Positions 20,771 to 31,705 are shown, numbered from the stretch's first letter. The stretch is DNA of 64,000 nt from Zhihengliuella flava (GCF_015751895.1 NZ_JADOTZ010000001.1:2170001-2234000); one strand, 5' to 3'. Notes: a model not told the origin generated them from the letters alone. Program-made: numbers and translations.

Positions 20771-22810
20771 GTGAGCCGAGGGTATTCGCTCGAGCCCGAG
20801 CAGACGGGCGAGCTCCCGCGGGAGGACGACGGCGAATCGGTATGTGACAAGGGGCCGCAGACGGACGCCAACCCGGTCGCCGAGGCGCTGCCGCGAGTGA
20901 CGACTGGGCAGATTGACAATCCCTTGGTCCCCACGCCGCCGCCGGTCCATACGGGCCCGGCCGTTCCCGGCGTCGACCCCTATACCAAACCCGTCGATCA
21001 CGTCACCGCCAGCGACTACCAGAGCCCTCATGAGGAAGCGGTTCAGCCGCGTTCTCAGGCCGAGGTGGAGTTCGACGCCCTCAACTACGGGCACGGCGTC
21101 ACGGCCACCGAGGGGCCCGATGTCACCGCTGACGCCGTCACGGGGGCGCTGGACCACATCGCTCCTCAGGCCGATGCTCGCCCGCAACCGGCTCCACCCA
21201 CAGCGCCGCTGCGCCAACAGGGCCAGCGGCCGCCGTCGAAGCGCCCCCAGGGCAAGGCGAAGCCGCGCCCCAAGCGCCGCCCGCGCCGAGGACCCGAGAC
21301 GGCGCCGACCACACCGCTTCACCCCGCCACTCCCGAGCTTCCGATGGACCCGCCGTCCTCATCGATCCGGCTGCGGTTGGGCAAGCCCGCACGGCCTTCC
21401 TCGTGGGCGCCGTCTCCCGGGGCCAAGAAGGTCTTTTCTAGGATGATGATGGCCGAGCACCCGCCCACGCAGGCGTTCTCGATCGTCGATCGTCTGGTGG
21501 GTAGCCCCTATGCGAACCCCACCATTCAGGTGGGGATGCAGGAATCGGACGCACGGGAGACGCTCGAGTTCACCTTGGACTTGGCCGAGACGATGTTCCG
21601 CTTCGGTGGTGGTGCGCTGGAGGCGGAGACCAGCATCATCGCCGTGACGGCCTCCTTTGGCCTGCGCGACGTCGACGTCGACATCACCAACCAGTCCATT
21701 CACATCAACTACGCCGGTGCCGACCAAACACCCATCAGCTTGCTGCGCGTCGTCCGCTCCTGGACCAGCAACTACGCGGGCCTCGCGCTCGTCCACCAGC
21801 TGGTGACCGACATCGTGGCCGGCGACGTCTCCCGGCGCGAAGCAGTGGAGCGGCTCGCGGAGATCAACCGCAGGCCGAAGCCGTTCCCGCGGTGGGTCGC
21901 GGACATGTGCGGCGGCGTCTTCGCGGGCGCGTTTGTGATGTTCATTGGCGGCTCGTGGCTGGGAGCCCTGATCGCGATCGTCTCGTGGATGGGCGTGACC
22001 CAGGTCCTGAAACTCTCCGCTCAGTGGCGGATTCCCGAGTTCTTCGCCACCATGTTTTCGGCCGTGCTCATTACCACTGTTGCGCTCGTGCTCTGGAGAT
22101 TCCACGTGCCCATCGAGCCGGGGATCGTGATCGCCGGCGGCATCATGCTGCTCTTGCCGAGCGCCCGCTTCGTGGCCAGCGCCCAGGATGCCATCAACGG
22201 ATTCCCCGTCACCGCCATCGGCCGCCTGCTGCCGGCCATGATGATCTTTGCCGCGATCATTACAGGCATCATGACGGGCATCGTCATCGGTGAGTATTCC
22301 GGGATCGGCACCATCGACGTGACCCAGATCAGCCAGATCGATTACCCGTGGTGGGTCCTCGCCGCCACCGTGGCCGTGGCGATCACGGCTGGCTCTGTGT
22401 TTGAACAGACCTCGGTGAAATTGCTCTTGCCCACGACGGGCGTGGCCCTGCTCGGGTTCGCCACGATGCTGGGCGTTGAGAATGCTGGCGTCGGCGCCCG
22501 CTTGGCCCCGGCCCTAGCCGCCGTTGTGATTGGCGCGGCGGGACGACTCGTCGCCCTGCGCCTCGAGGCGCCGCAGATGGTGGTGGCCGTGCCCGCCATG
22601 ATGTTCTTGCTGCCTGGGCTCATGATCTTCCGGGCCATGTACGGGATCACGGTGGATGAAGTGGACATGTCCTACGGGCTGGCGCAAGTGTTCAACGCGC
22701 TGGGCATCATCTTGGCGATCGCCGGCGGTATCGTCTTGGGTGACACGATCGCCCGCCCGCTGACCAAGGGATGGAACACGCACGAGCGCCGCCGCATCCG
22801 GCGCCGTTAG
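20771..22810 (+). CDS. Threonine/serine exporter family protein (ThrE type)
   Basis: 679 residues from a GTG preceded by GGAGGTG. The first ~220 residues are hydrophilic, rich in Pro/Arg/Asp and probably disordered. Then a ThrE-type N domain (about 230-400, with FRFGGGALEAETSIIAVTASFGL) and about ten membrane helices in two blocks (ThrE and ThrE_2 like, to ~665). Predicted role: proton-driven export of threonine/serine or small peptides, by homology to C. glutamicum ThrE. The long N-terminal extension is unusual in length but not alarming. Confidence 0.87.
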   Translation: MSRGYSLEPEQTGELPREDDGESVCDKGPQTDANPVAEALPRVTTGQIDNPLVPTPPPVHTGPAVPGVDPYTKPVDHVTASDYQSPHEEAVQPRSQAEVEFDALNYGHGVTATEGPDVTADAVTGALDHIAPQADARPQPAPPTAPLRQQGQRPPSKRPQGKAKPRPKRRPRRGPETAPTTPLHPATPELPMDPPSSSIRLRLGKPARPSSWAPSPGAKKVFSRMMMAEHPPTQAFSIVDRLVGSPYANPTIQVGMQESDARETLEFTLDLAETMFRFGGGALEAETSIIAVTASFGLRDVDVDITNQSIHINYAGADQTPISLLRVVRSWTSNYAGLALVHQLVTDIVAGDVSRREAVERLAEINRRPKPFPRWVADMCGGVFAGAFVMFIGGSWLGALIAIVSWMGVTQVLKLSAQWRIPEFFATMFSAVLITTVALVLWRFHVPIEPGIVIAGGIMLLLPSARFVASAQDAINGFPVTAIGRLLPAMMIFAAIITGIMTGIVIGEYSGIGTIDVTQISQIDYPWWVLAATVAVAITAGSVFEQTSVKLLLPTTGVALLGFATMLGVENAGVGARLAPALAAVVIGAAGRLVALRLEAPQMVVAVPAMMFLLPGLMIFRAMYGITVDEVDMSYGLAQVFNALGIILAIAGGIVLGDTIARPLTKGWNTHERRRIRRR

Positions 22811-22839
22811 GCCCCCGGTCCGGAGCGCGCGCCGCGGTC

Positions 22840-23571
22840 CTAGAAGAGCGGCTGCGTGCCCGGCGCGGCCTCGGCGGCCGGCAGCTCCCAGCGAATTTCC
22901 CGCGCGCCGTGCTGGCGCAGAAAGGCGTTGGCTCGGCTAAAGGGGCGAGACCCAAAGAAGCCGCGCCGCGCCGACAGGGGAGAGGGGTGCGCCGAGGCGA
23001 TGACCGCCGTCGTTCCCGCCTCCTCGCCGGCGGCCAGCAAGGGGCGCAACTGCTGCGCGTCGCGGCCCCACAGGATCGCGACCAGCGGAGTGCCCGCCGC
23101 CGCGCTGTGCTGGGCCAAGGCCGTGATCGCCGCGTCGGTGACGGCCTCCCAGCCCAGTCCGCGGTGCGAGCCGGCCGAGCCCGCGGCCACGGTGAGGACT
23201 CGGTTCAGCAGCATGACGCCTTGATCTGCCCAGGGGGTGAGGTCCCCGGTGGCCGGGGGCGGCGCGCCGACGTCGTCGTGTAATTCGCTAAAGATGTTGG
23301 CGAGCGAACGCGGGACGGGGCGCACGTGGGCGTCTGCTGCGAAGGCGAACCCGATGGCATGTCCCGGCGTGGGGTAGGGATCCTGGCCGACGATCAGGAC
23401 ACGGACCGACTCCACGGGGAGGGAGAAGGCGCGCAACACGTGCTGCGCGGCAGGCAGTACCTCTTCTCCCTGCTCCCGGCGGCGGGCGACGGCGTGGCGG
23501 ACGGACTCGAGGTCAGTGGCGGCCGGCGCGAGGGCGGCCGCCCAGTCGGCGGGCAAATCCATGCCCACCAT
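22840..23571 (-). CDS. ung: Uracil-DNA glycosylase
   Basis: 243 residues, family 1 UDG. Catalytic water-activating motif [13 protein letters not shown] (family consensus GQDPYH; here Pro replaces His after Tyr), [17 protein letters not shown] and the DNA-minor-groove loop [17 protein letters not shown]. It removes uracil from DNA at the start of base excision repair. Start taken at [10 protein letters not shown] (23571; 23562 also possible). Longer in-frame starts would overlap the divergent DUF3263 gene. Confidence 0.94.
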   Translation of the reverse strand: MVGMDLPADWAAALAPAATDLESVRHAVARRREQGEEVLPAAQHVLRAFSLPVESVRVLIVGQDPYPTPGHAIGFAFAADAHVRPVPRSLANIFSELHDDVGAPPPATGDLTPWADQGVMLLNRVLTVAAGSAGSHRGLGWEAVTDAAITALAQHSAAAGTPLVAILWGRDAQQLRPLLAAGEEAGTTAVIASAHPSPLSARRGFFGSRPFSRANAFLRQHGAREIRWELPAAEAAPGTQPLF

Positions 23572-23646
23572 TATGTGGCACGGCGAAGCCGCTCCCGTAG
23601 CGGCCAAGCCCCTAAACTGGAGTGTCCGGTCGAGACGAGGGAGAGC

Positions 23647-23955
23647 ATGACGCACGGCGAACTGAGTGAGGTGGAGCGGCAGATGCTGGCGCTCGAAAAG
23701 CTTCACTTTAAGTACGCGGGCGCCAAAGAGCAGCAGATTCGCGCTCGCTTCGACTGGGCGCCGACGCACTACTACCAGCGGCTCAACGTGTTAATCGACA
23801 CTGAGGCCGCGCTGGCCCATGACCCCATGCTGGTCCGCCGGTTGCGTAGACTACGAACGACGCGCCGCCGCGTCGCCGCCCGGCCGGACGACGCCGTGGC
23901 CGAGGCCCACCACCCGAGTGCTGCCGCCGACTCATCGAAGGAAGGTCATGAGTAA
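23647..23955 (+). CDS. DUF3263 family protein
   Basis: 102 residues. [42 protein letters not shown] is the DUF3263 core, a sigma-70 region-4-like helix-turn-helix seen across actinobacteria; the C-terminus is basic and variable. Probably a small nucleic-acid-binding protein; function unproven. ATG at 23647 follows GGGAGAGC. The stop overlaps the start of the LytR_C gene by 8 bases, so the two are coupled. Confidence 0.88.
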   Translation: MTHGELSEVERQMLALEKLHFKYAGAKEQQIRARFDWAPTHYYQRLNVLIDTEAALAHDPMLVRRLRRLRTTRRRVAARPDDAVAEAHHPSAAADSSKEGHE

Positions 23956-24613
23956 GTATCCGAGCGACGAGTTCGACCGTGTCCCCGAGTACACCGATCG
24001 CCAAGGCGTGCATCGGCTCGGCGCCGGCATGGTTCCCGCCCGTCGCGGCGGGCTGTGGCCCCTGTTGATGTTCGGCGTTGCCGCCCTGATCATCGGTGTG
24101 GTGGCGTTCTTTGTGCTGCGCCCCGTGATCGCTGGCGACGACGTCGGAGCGCAGCCCTCGGCGTCCGCTTCGACCTCCGCGAGCGAGTCCGCGAGCGCTG
24201 ACCCCACGGACTCTGCCTCCGGCGAGGCGACGGATCCTGCGCAGAGTTCGGACAGCGCCGCGGCCAGCGGGTCCCCGGTGCCGGAAACGAGCGAGTCCGC
24301 CGATGCGTCTGAGAGCGCTGACGCGGAGGAGTCCGGCGTACTGGACCGTAACTTGCCCGTCGGTGTCTACAACGGGGCCGGGGTATCCGGCCTGGCCAGC
24401 GAAAATGCCGCCATCCTGCAAAATGCCGGTTACACGCAGGTCACCTCCGCAAACTGGACGCAGAGCGTCGAGCCAAGCGTGGTGTACTACACCAACGACT
24501 GGGCCGCCACGACGGCCCGGGACGTGGCCGACGAGCTTGGCATCTCAACGATCTATCAGACGCCGAACATCCCCACGGAGATTTCTGTGGTGCTGGGGAG
24601 CGCAGGCCAGTAG
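23948..24613 (+). CDS. LytR C-terminal-domain membrane protein
   Basis: 221 residues. Cytoplasmic N-terminus, one helix (about 37-59: GLWPLLMFGVAALIIGVVAFFV is its hydrophobic core), a Ser/Ala/Asp-rich linker (about 70-130), then a LytR_C domain (about 133-218) with LPVGVYNGAGVSGLA. This domain is often found on LytR-CpsA-Psr cell-wall ligases; the catalytic domain is absent here. Likely an envelope protein. Start [11 protein letters not shown] has AAGGTC upstream and overlaps the DUF3263 gene. Confidence 0.87.
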   Translation: MSKYPSDEFDRVPEYTDRQGVHRLGAGMVPARRGGLWPLLMFGVAALIIGVVAFFVLRPVIAGDDVGAQPSASASTSASESASADPTDSASGEATDPAQSSDSAAASGSPVPETSESADASESADAEESGVLDRNLPVGVYNGAGVSGLASENAAILQNAGYTQVTSANWTQSVEPSVVYYTNDWAATTARDVADELGISTIYQTPNIPTEISVVLGSAGQ

Positions 24614-24664
24614 TCACTCATGGCCGCCAGTGGAGGCGTGAGAACTGAGGGCTATCCGCTGCGG

Positions 24665-24699
24665 CGCCCAGTTGGTAATGTTTTATTACCAACTGGGCG
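24665..24699. promoter_or_regulatory. Perfect 15-bp inverted repeat in front of the alditol oxidase-like gene
   Basis: Arms CGCCCAGTTGGTAAT and ATTACCAACTGGGCG around GTTTT, 13 bases before the oxidase start codon and 4 bases before its Shine-Dalgarno (GAGGAG). It could be a terminator for the LytR_C gene or an operator/attenuator for the oxidase; no T-run follows. Confidence 0.7.
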
Positions 24700-24712
24700 G
24701 AATGAGGAGTAC

Positions 24713-25966
24713 ATGAGCAGCAAGACCAACTGGGCCGGCAACCTCACCTACGCGGCTCGGCGCATCGTCCGGCCAGAAAGCCGAGCCGAACTCGCGGAGA
24801 TTCTCTCGGGTGATGAGCCGCTGCGCGTCGTCGGCAGCCGCCACTCCTTCAACACGATCTCCGATACCCCGGGAACGTTGATTGCCACCGACGGGCTCCC
24901 GGCGGAGATCGAGGTCGACGCCGCCGCGGGTGTGGTCCGCGTTGGCGGGGGAGTGCGCTACGGTGACCTGGCGCGCGAGCTCGTCGCGCAGGGATATGCG
25001 CTGCCGAACCTGGCGTCCCTTCCCCACATCTCCGTCGCCGGGGCGATTGCCACCGGCACCCACGGCTCCGGTGATCGGCTCGGAGCGCTGACCACGTCGG
25101 TGCGTGCCTTGACGATCCTGACGCCGACCGGGCAGGAACGGCATTTCGCTCGGGACGATCCGGATTTTGGCGGCGCCGTGGTGCATTTGGGTGCCTTGGG
25201 CGTCGTCGTCCAAGTGGAACTAGAGATCGAGCCAGCCTACGACGTCGTCCAGTGCGTCTACGACGGCTTGGACCTGCAGGTGGTGGCCGACCGGCTCGAT
25301 GAGATCACCGCGAGTGCCACGAGCGTGAGCATCTTTTCTGACTGGGGCTCGGGCCGTGCGGGGCAAATTTGGACGAAGCACCGCGCCGACGCGGGCGAGT
25401 CCCCGGCGGGTGAGCTGCTGCCTCGGTTGGGGGCTGTGCTGGCTGACGGCCCGCGACACCCCGTGCCCGGGGGAGACGCTCGGGCCAGTACGGAGCAAGG
25501 CGGGATTGCCGGCTCGTGGGCGGACCGCCTGCCGCATTTCCGGCTCGAATTCACCCCATCCAACGGGGCTGAGCTGCAATCCGAATACTTCGTGGACCGC
25601 TCCGATGCTCCGGCGGCCATTGCCGCATTGCGCTCCTTGGGCGAGCAGATCGCACCGCTGCTGCAGATCAGTGAAATCCGCACCGTGCGCGGCGATGATT
25701 TGTGGCTGAGCCCCGCGGTGGGCCGGGATACTGTGGCGTTCCACTTCACGTGGGTGCCCGATCAGCCGGCCGTGGAGGCACTGCTGCGCCAGATGGAGGC
25801 CGTGTTGCCGGCGTCGACGCGCCCGCACTGGGGGAAACTCTGGCAGTACGAACCCGCCCGCGTGACCGAGCTGTTCGAGCGCTGGGACGATTTTGCCGCA
25901 CTGCGCGCGGAGTGCGATCCCGAGCGGAAGCTGGTCAACGACTTCCTGGCGCGCTTGGGCCTATAA
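24713..25966 (+). CDS. FAD-binding alditol (xylitol) oxidase-like protein
   Basis: 417 residues, length of actinobacterial alditol oxidases (VAO family). The FAD domain (about 10-180) has VVGSRHSFNTI, whose His is the expected covalent FAD site, and SVAGAIATGTHGSGD. The C-terminal ALO-type domain ends with STRPHWGKLWQYEPARV. Predicted to oxidise the terminal carbon of alditols to aldoses, giving H2O2; substrate not proven. ATG at 24713 has GAGGAG at good spacing. A 15-bp palindrome directly upstream may control it. Confidence 0.88.
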   Translation: MSSKTNWAGNLTYAARRIVRPESRAELAEILSGDEPLRVVGSRHSFNTISDTPGTLIATDGLPAEIEVDAAAGVVRVGGGVRYGDLARELVAQGYALPNLASLPHISVAGAIATGTHGSGDRLGALTTSVRALTILTPTGQERHFARDDPDFGGAVVHLGALGVVVQVELEIEPAYDVVQCVYDGLDLQVVADRLDEITASATSVSIFSDWGSGRAGQIWTKHRADAGESPAGELLPRLGAVLADGPRHPVPGGDARASTEQGGIAGSWADRLPHFRLEFTPSNGAELQSEYFVDRSDAPAAIAALRSLGEQIAPLLQISEIRTVRGDDLWLSPAVGRDTVAFHFTWVPDQPAVEALLRQMEAVLPASTRPHWGKLWQYEPARVTELFERWDDFAALRAECDPERKLVNDFLARLGL

Positions 25967-26018
25967 GAGCCCGCGCTGGGATCACGCGGCGAACCTCCCC
26001 GGCCGTGAGCGAACGCAC

Positions 26019-26044
26019 TTGCACTCTCCCGGTGAGAGTGCCAA
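26019..26044 (+). promoter_or_regulatory. CIRCE element (HrcA operator) upstream of groEL
   Basis: TTGCACTC - 9 bases - GAGTGCCAA, matching the CIRCE layout TTAGCACTC-N9-GAGTGCTAA with small deviations. It lies about 200 bases upstream of groEL and implies HrcA-controlled heat-shock expression. TTGCAC itself may serve as the -35 box. Confidence 0.88.
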
Positions 26045-26052
26045 TAATTGGA

Positions 26053-26079
26053 TTAGCACTCAGGCGGCTCGACTGCCAG
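26053..26079 (+). promoter_or_regulatory. Possible second, degenerate CIRCE element
   Basis: A perfect left half TTAGCACTC, then 9 bases, then GACTGCCAG (6 of 9 identical to the right half GAGTGCTAA). It starts 8 bases after the first CIRCE. Confidence 0.45.
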
Positions 26080-26158
26080 CGGGTGATCCGCTGGTTCGGG
26101 GTCGGAGTGCGCCGTGGAATGACGTAGCGAGGGTGCTCGCGGAGGCGTTGCCGAATGA

Positions 26159-27886
<1,728 letters not shown>

Positions 27887-27916
27887 GCCCCCTGGCCCAA
27901 CTCACGTTGAGTCCGT

Positions 27917-27952
27917 GCAGGGCCGCGACACCTTCGGGTGTCGCGGCCCTGC
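27917..27952. terminator. groEL terminator
   Basis: Perfect 16-bp stem GCAGGGCCGCGACACC / GGTGTCGCGGCCCTGC with a UUCG tetraloop, between groEL and the convergent DUF4031/HD gene. Confidence 0.92.
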
Positions 27953-27957
27953 CGCAT

Positions 27958-28872
27958 TTAAGGCGCCGCTGGTCGCAGCTGAGACAACTCGCGCCATAGG
28001 TTCTCCCGGGCCGCAGTATCCCACAGTTTCTGGCCCGTTGGGGTCCCAAAGAGGGGCGTGAGCGCGAGCAACGACTCGAGGACGGCCGCGCGGCCGCGAG
28101 CAAAGTCGCCGTCGGAGACGTGCGCGTAGTCGCGGCGCACGTCCGCGACATACCGTTGGTAGGCAGGCCAGGGGCGCGCGAGGACCGCAAGGTCCGCGTC
28201 GCACAACACCCTCCCGGCGGCGTCGTGTGGTTCCGGTGCGTGGGAAGCGGTCAGGAGGACCAGGCGTTCGACCTCGTTGACCTCGGCCGCAGAGAGAGCT
28301 CCCTCCTCACTCAGCGCACTCAGGTGGGTGCGGGCGAGGGCAGCCGAATCCGCCTCGTCCTGGCCAGTTGCGCCGGCATAGACGGCGTCGTGAAACCACG
28401 CAGCAAGGAGCAAAGGCCGGCGATCCTCAGCGGAGGCTTCGCCGGCGGCCACGAGGCGGTCGATCCCGCGGAGGACGTCGAGCAGGTGCTGCTGATCGTG
28501 GTAATTCCGGTGCGGCTCGGACCATCGTTTCAGGAGCTCGCGGCCCAGGGCCTCGTGCTGGGGCAGGAGGCGCTTCCAGCGATCAGTGAGTACACGAGCG
28601 AGGCGCTGGGGCCGCTGATGGGAGGGCACGCGCAACCCGGAAGCAATGAGCCGGCGCGTGAGCTCGGCACCACTGACGGGGCGTGCCCCAGCGGTCACTA
28701 GCTCGTCGTAGAGGCGCGCCGGGACGTCATAGTGGTCCAGATCGAAGGCCTTCGCTGGTAGCTCGGTCTCGGCAGCGAAAGCGTGCAGCTCCTCGAGCGA
28801 GGAATCGGAGACGACGTGAGAGAACAGCGTGCCGTGGGCCGGCCAGAGCGGCGGGTCGATGAGGATGCTCAC
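27958..28872 (-). CDS. DUF4031 + HD-type phosphohydrolase-like protein
   Basis: 304 residues. The N-terminal ~90 residues (MSILIDPPLWPAHGTLFSHV, then LPAKAFDLDHYDVP) are a DUF4031 domain. The rest reads as an HD-superfamily predicted metal-dependent phosphohydrolase: YHDQQHLLDVL, LLAAWFHDAVYAG with the HD pair, and LTASHAPEPHDAAGRVLCDADLAVLARP. Likely a cytoplasmic hydrolase of a phosphorylated small molecule; substrate unknown. Convergent with groEL across the shared terminator. Confidence 0.82.
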   Translation of the reverse strand: MSILIDPPLWPAHGTLFSHVVSDSSLEELHAFAAETELPAKAFDLDHYDVPARLYDELVTAGARPVSGAELTRRLIASGLRVPSHQRPQRLARVLTDRWKRLLPQHEALGRELLKRWSEPHRNYHDQQHLLDVLRGIDRLVAAGEASAEDRRPLLLAAWFHDAVYAGATGQDEADSAALARTHLSALSEEGALSAAEVNEVERLVLLTASHAPEPHDAAGRVLCDADLAVLARPWPAYQRYVADVRRDYAHVSDGDFARGRAAVLESLLALTPLFGTPTGQKLWDTAARENLWRELSQLRPAAP

Positions 28873-28909
28873 CCCACCACACTACGCGCGCTGGCCGGAC
28901 CGGCCGGGC

Positions 28910-29200
28910 TCAATAGGTGAACATCGACGCGTTGGCGGCCTCGGCGCCGTCGTACTGTTGTGACGCGCGGGCCAGCGCGGTGTTGATGTTGGTCAGCGAC
29001 TCCTCGACGCGCAGCTGGGTGGCGCGCCAGTCGGAGATGACCGCCTGAAAATTGGCGGCTGCGGCGCCATGCCACGTGCCCTCGAGTTCCTGCAGGCTGC
29101 CCTGCATGGTGTTGACCTCCGCCCGGAGACGCTCAATGGTGCCCTGAACGGCCTGGGCCTTGGCGCGCATTTCCACGGTATTGGCGGCGAACGAGCTCAC
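28910..29200 (-). CDS. WXG100-family (EsxA/EsxB-like) small protein
   Basis: 96 residues from a GTG start (VSSFAANTVEM). Size, helical content and a central W-X-G (Trp43-His-Gly45 in LEGTWHGAAAANF) are those of ESAT-6/CFP-10-type helical hairpins exported by type VII secretion. No EssC/EccC ATPase, partner WXG100 gene or toxin is adjacent, so it is an orphan here and may work with an ESX apparatus elsewhere. A C-terminal YxxxD/E export signal is not evident (the end reads ANASMFTY). Confidence 0.87.
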   Translation of the reverse strand: MSSFAANTVEMRAKAQAVQGTIERLRAEVNTMQGSLQELEGTWHGAAAANFQAVISDWRATQLRVEESLTNINTALARASQQYDGAEAANASMFTY

Positions 29201-29337
29201 GGTGAAATCCTCTCTACGTCTGACGCGGGGCGGCCAGCGGGCCTCACCCGGTGGGTGCGTTCCGACCCACACCAGCGACACTAGGCCGGCGGCGGTTCGC
29301 CTCTCGACGCACGCGCGGCTCCTGTGGAAGACGGTGG

Positions 29338-30891
29338 CTAGTTCTTACCCTGTGGACGGGAAGTGTCGCCGGCGTCGTCCACGCCCTCGTCATCACCGGA
29401 TTCGTCGCCGTCGTCTCCACCGGGCAGCGGCTCGTAGGGCAGCCGGATGGACATGGTGGCACCGCCGCCCTCAGTCTCCGTCAGCACCACCGAGCCATCA
29501 TGTTGGGCGGCGATCGCGGCAACGATCGCCAGCCCCAAGCCCGTGCCGCCGGTTTCTCGGTGACGCGACGAATCAGCGCGGTAAAAGCGTTCAAAGACGC
29601 GCGCGGCATCCTCCTCGGAGATCCCCGGGCCGTGATCGCGGACTTCAAGAATCGAGTCGGCTCGCCCGTCGATGACCGGGCGAGTGCCCACAGCCACCTC
29701 GATGTCGGTGCCCTCCGGGGTGTAGCGCAGGGCATTGGTCATAAGGTTGGCGATGACTTGGCGCAGCCGCGATTCGTCCCCGCTCGTGGGCGCCGTGGTG
29801 GGAGAACCGCATTCGAGCCCCACGAGGCGCACAGTGCGATCCGGTGCGTTGACGCGCGCGTCCTCCACGGCGTCGCTGCCGAGGTGCAGCAGATCGACGT
29901 GAACGCGTTCTAGGGGGCGCTGTTCGTCGAGCCGAGCCAACGTCAGCAAGTCCTCCACGAGTTGGCCCATCCGCTTGGCCTCACCCTCAATCCGGCCAAT
30001 CGCCGTGTCGAGGTGCTCCTTCTCGGCTAGGCCGCCGTGCCGGTACAGCTCCGAGTACCCCTGAATCGTCACAAGCGGTGTGCGCAGCTCGTGGGAGGCG
30101 TCTTGGACGAACCGGCGCATCTTCTGTTCCGAGGCCGCCTGAGACCGGAACGCGTGCTCAATATGGGCGAGCATCGTGTTCAGCGCGCGGGAGAGCCTGC
30201 CCACCTCCGTGTCATGCGGGTATTCCTCCACGCGCCGCGAGAGATCTCCCGCGGCAATGGCGGCCGCCGTGCGTTCGACGCGCACCAACGGGCGGAACGC
30301 GCGCGTCGTGGCACCGTAGGCGACCAATGACATGATGATCGTCGCCAGCAGGCCGGAGGTGATCATGGAGCTTGCAGCGTCCGCCACCGTGTCATCTACC
30401 GGACTGAGCGGCAGGGCGATCGTGATGTAACCGGATCCGTTCGTCATGTAGATCATCCGGTACCGCCAGCCACGCGATTCCGGCAGGGTCCCCTCGGTGG
30501 TCAGGGCGACGTTGTTGATCTCTTGGACTTCTTCCACCGTGGGGTGGCCGAGAACCGGCTCATCGGCCCCCTCCACGGCGGGCAGTTCGGAGAGGATTTC
30601 CCCGTTCTCGTCCCGGAGCGTGGCGTGGAAGCGGGACAGATCGAGATTGGCCCACATGTTGTAGGAGCCGGGATTGTCCGCGTCATCCTGCCAGATCTGG
30701 TACAGCAGGTTGGCCATGGGGGTCGAGTTGCTCGCCAAATCGGTATCGATTTGGTCCACCATGGTCACGCGGAGGGAGAACGACGCCGTAAAGACGGTGG
30801 CCACCACGCCGAGGGTCATGAGCAGCGCCATGAGCGCCACCAACTTGGAGCGCAGGGAGACCTGGCGGAAGAAGCTCGTCATTCGTCCCAT
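29338..30891 (-). CDS. Sensor histidine kinase of a two-component system
   Basis: 517 residues. Helix 1 (about 15-37), extracytoplasmic sensor (38-174), helix 2 (175-195), HAMP (to ~245), HisKA with DASHELRTP (phospho-acceptor His267) and a HATPase_c domain with the N box NLMTNALRYTPEG, G1 DHGPGIS and G2 GGTGLGLAIV. The C-terminus is an acidic, probably disordered tail. It lies 16 bases after the response regulator gene. Stimulus unknown; architecture resembles the MprB/TcrS-like envelope sensors. ATG at 30882 is an alternative start. Confidence 0.93.
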   Translation of the reverse strand: MGRMTSFFRQVSLRSKLVALMALLMTLGVVATVFTASFSLRVTMVDQIDTDLASNSTPMANLLYQIWQDDADNPGSYNMWANLDLSRFHATLRDENGEILSELPAVEGADEPVLGHPTVEEVQEINNVALTTEGTLPESRGWRYRMIYMTNGSGYITIALPLSPVDDTVADAASSMITSGLLATIIMSLVAYGATTRAFRPLVRVERTAAAIAAGDLSRRVEEYPHDTEVGRLSRALNTMLAHIEHAFRSQAASEQKMRRFVQDASHELRTPLVTIQGYSELYRHGGLAEKEHLDTAIGRIEGEAKRMGQLVEDLLTLARLDEQRPLERVHVDLLHLGSDAVEDARVNAPDRTVRLVGLECGSPTTAPTSGDESRLRQVIANLMTNALRYTPEGTDIEVAVGTRPVIDGRADSILEVRDHGPGISEEDAARVFERFYRADSSRHRETGGTGLGLAIVAAIAAQHDGSVVLTETEGGGATMSIRLPYEPLPGGDDGDESGDDEGVDDAGDTSRPQGKN

Positions 30892-30907
30892 CGTACGGTG
30901 GGACGAA

Positions 30908-31618
30908 TCAGCGACGCTCGGCCGAACGCAACACGTAGCCGACGCCGCGCTTGGTTTGAATCATCGGGGCCCAGTCCTCGTGCGCGTCGATCTTGCGGCG
31001 CAGGTACGAGATGTAGGACTCGACGATGGAGGCGTCCCCGTTGAAGTCGTACTCCCAGACGTGATCCAAGATCTGCGCCTTGGACAGCACGCGGTTGGGG
31101 TTCATCATGAGATAGCGCAGTAGCTTGAATTCGGTGGGGGACAAGTCCACGACGACGCCGGCCCGGCGCACCTCGTGCGCGTCGTCGTCCAGTTCCAAAT
31201 CGTCAACACGGATGATCGCGTCCTCGTCCTCGAACGGCTGCGTGCGGCGCAATACCGCACGGATCCGCGCCACCACTTCGTCCAGGCTGAACGGCTTGGT
31301 GACGTAGTCGTCCCCGCCGACGGTGAGGCCGGTCACCTTGTCTTCGGTTCCGTCGCGGGCCGTGAGGAATAAGACGGGGAAGTGGCGGCCGGCGGCGCGG
31401 AGCTTACGCGTGACGGAAAAACCATCGAGGTCCGGCAGCATGACATCGAGAACGGCCAGGTCCGGCTGTTCCCGCTCGGCAATCTCTAGGGCCTCGCGGC
31501 CGCTGGCTGCGGCGAAGACCTCGAACCCCGCAAAGCGCAGGGAGGTGGCCAGTAGTTCGCGAATGTTCGGCTCGTCGTCGACAACCAGGAGGCGTGCTTC
31601 AGGCGATTTCTCAGGCAT
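30908..31618 (-). CDS. OmpR-family response regulator
   Basis: 236 residues. Receiver domain (about 9-122) with the acidic pair VVDDE, phospho-acceptor Asp58 in LAVLDVMLPD, and Lys in YVTKPFSLDE. C-terminal winged-helix DNA-binding domain (about 140-232) with LSPTEFKLLRYLM and a VESYISYLRRKID recognition region. It precedes and is co-transcribed with the histidine kinase; target genes are not apparent in this window. Confidence 0.95.
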   Translation of the reverse strand: MPEKSPEARLLVVDDEPNIRELLATSLRFAGFEVFAAASGREALEIAEREQPDLAVLDVMLPDLDGFSVTRKLRAAGRHFPVLFLTARDGTEDKVTGLTVGGDDYVTKPFSLDEVVARIRAVLRRTQPFEDEDAIIRVDDLELDDDAHEVRRAGVVVDLSPTEFKLLRYLMMNPNRVLSKAQILDHVWEYDFNGDASIVESYISYLRRKIDAHEDWAPMIQTKRGVGYVLRSAERR

Positions 31619-31705
31619 GGCACCAGTGTGGAACCTGAATCTGGGAGCAAGCTGTGAGGACCTTGGGGGAGAACCGAAGTGGGGCTGGGCGCCCGGCCCG
31701 TCGTT

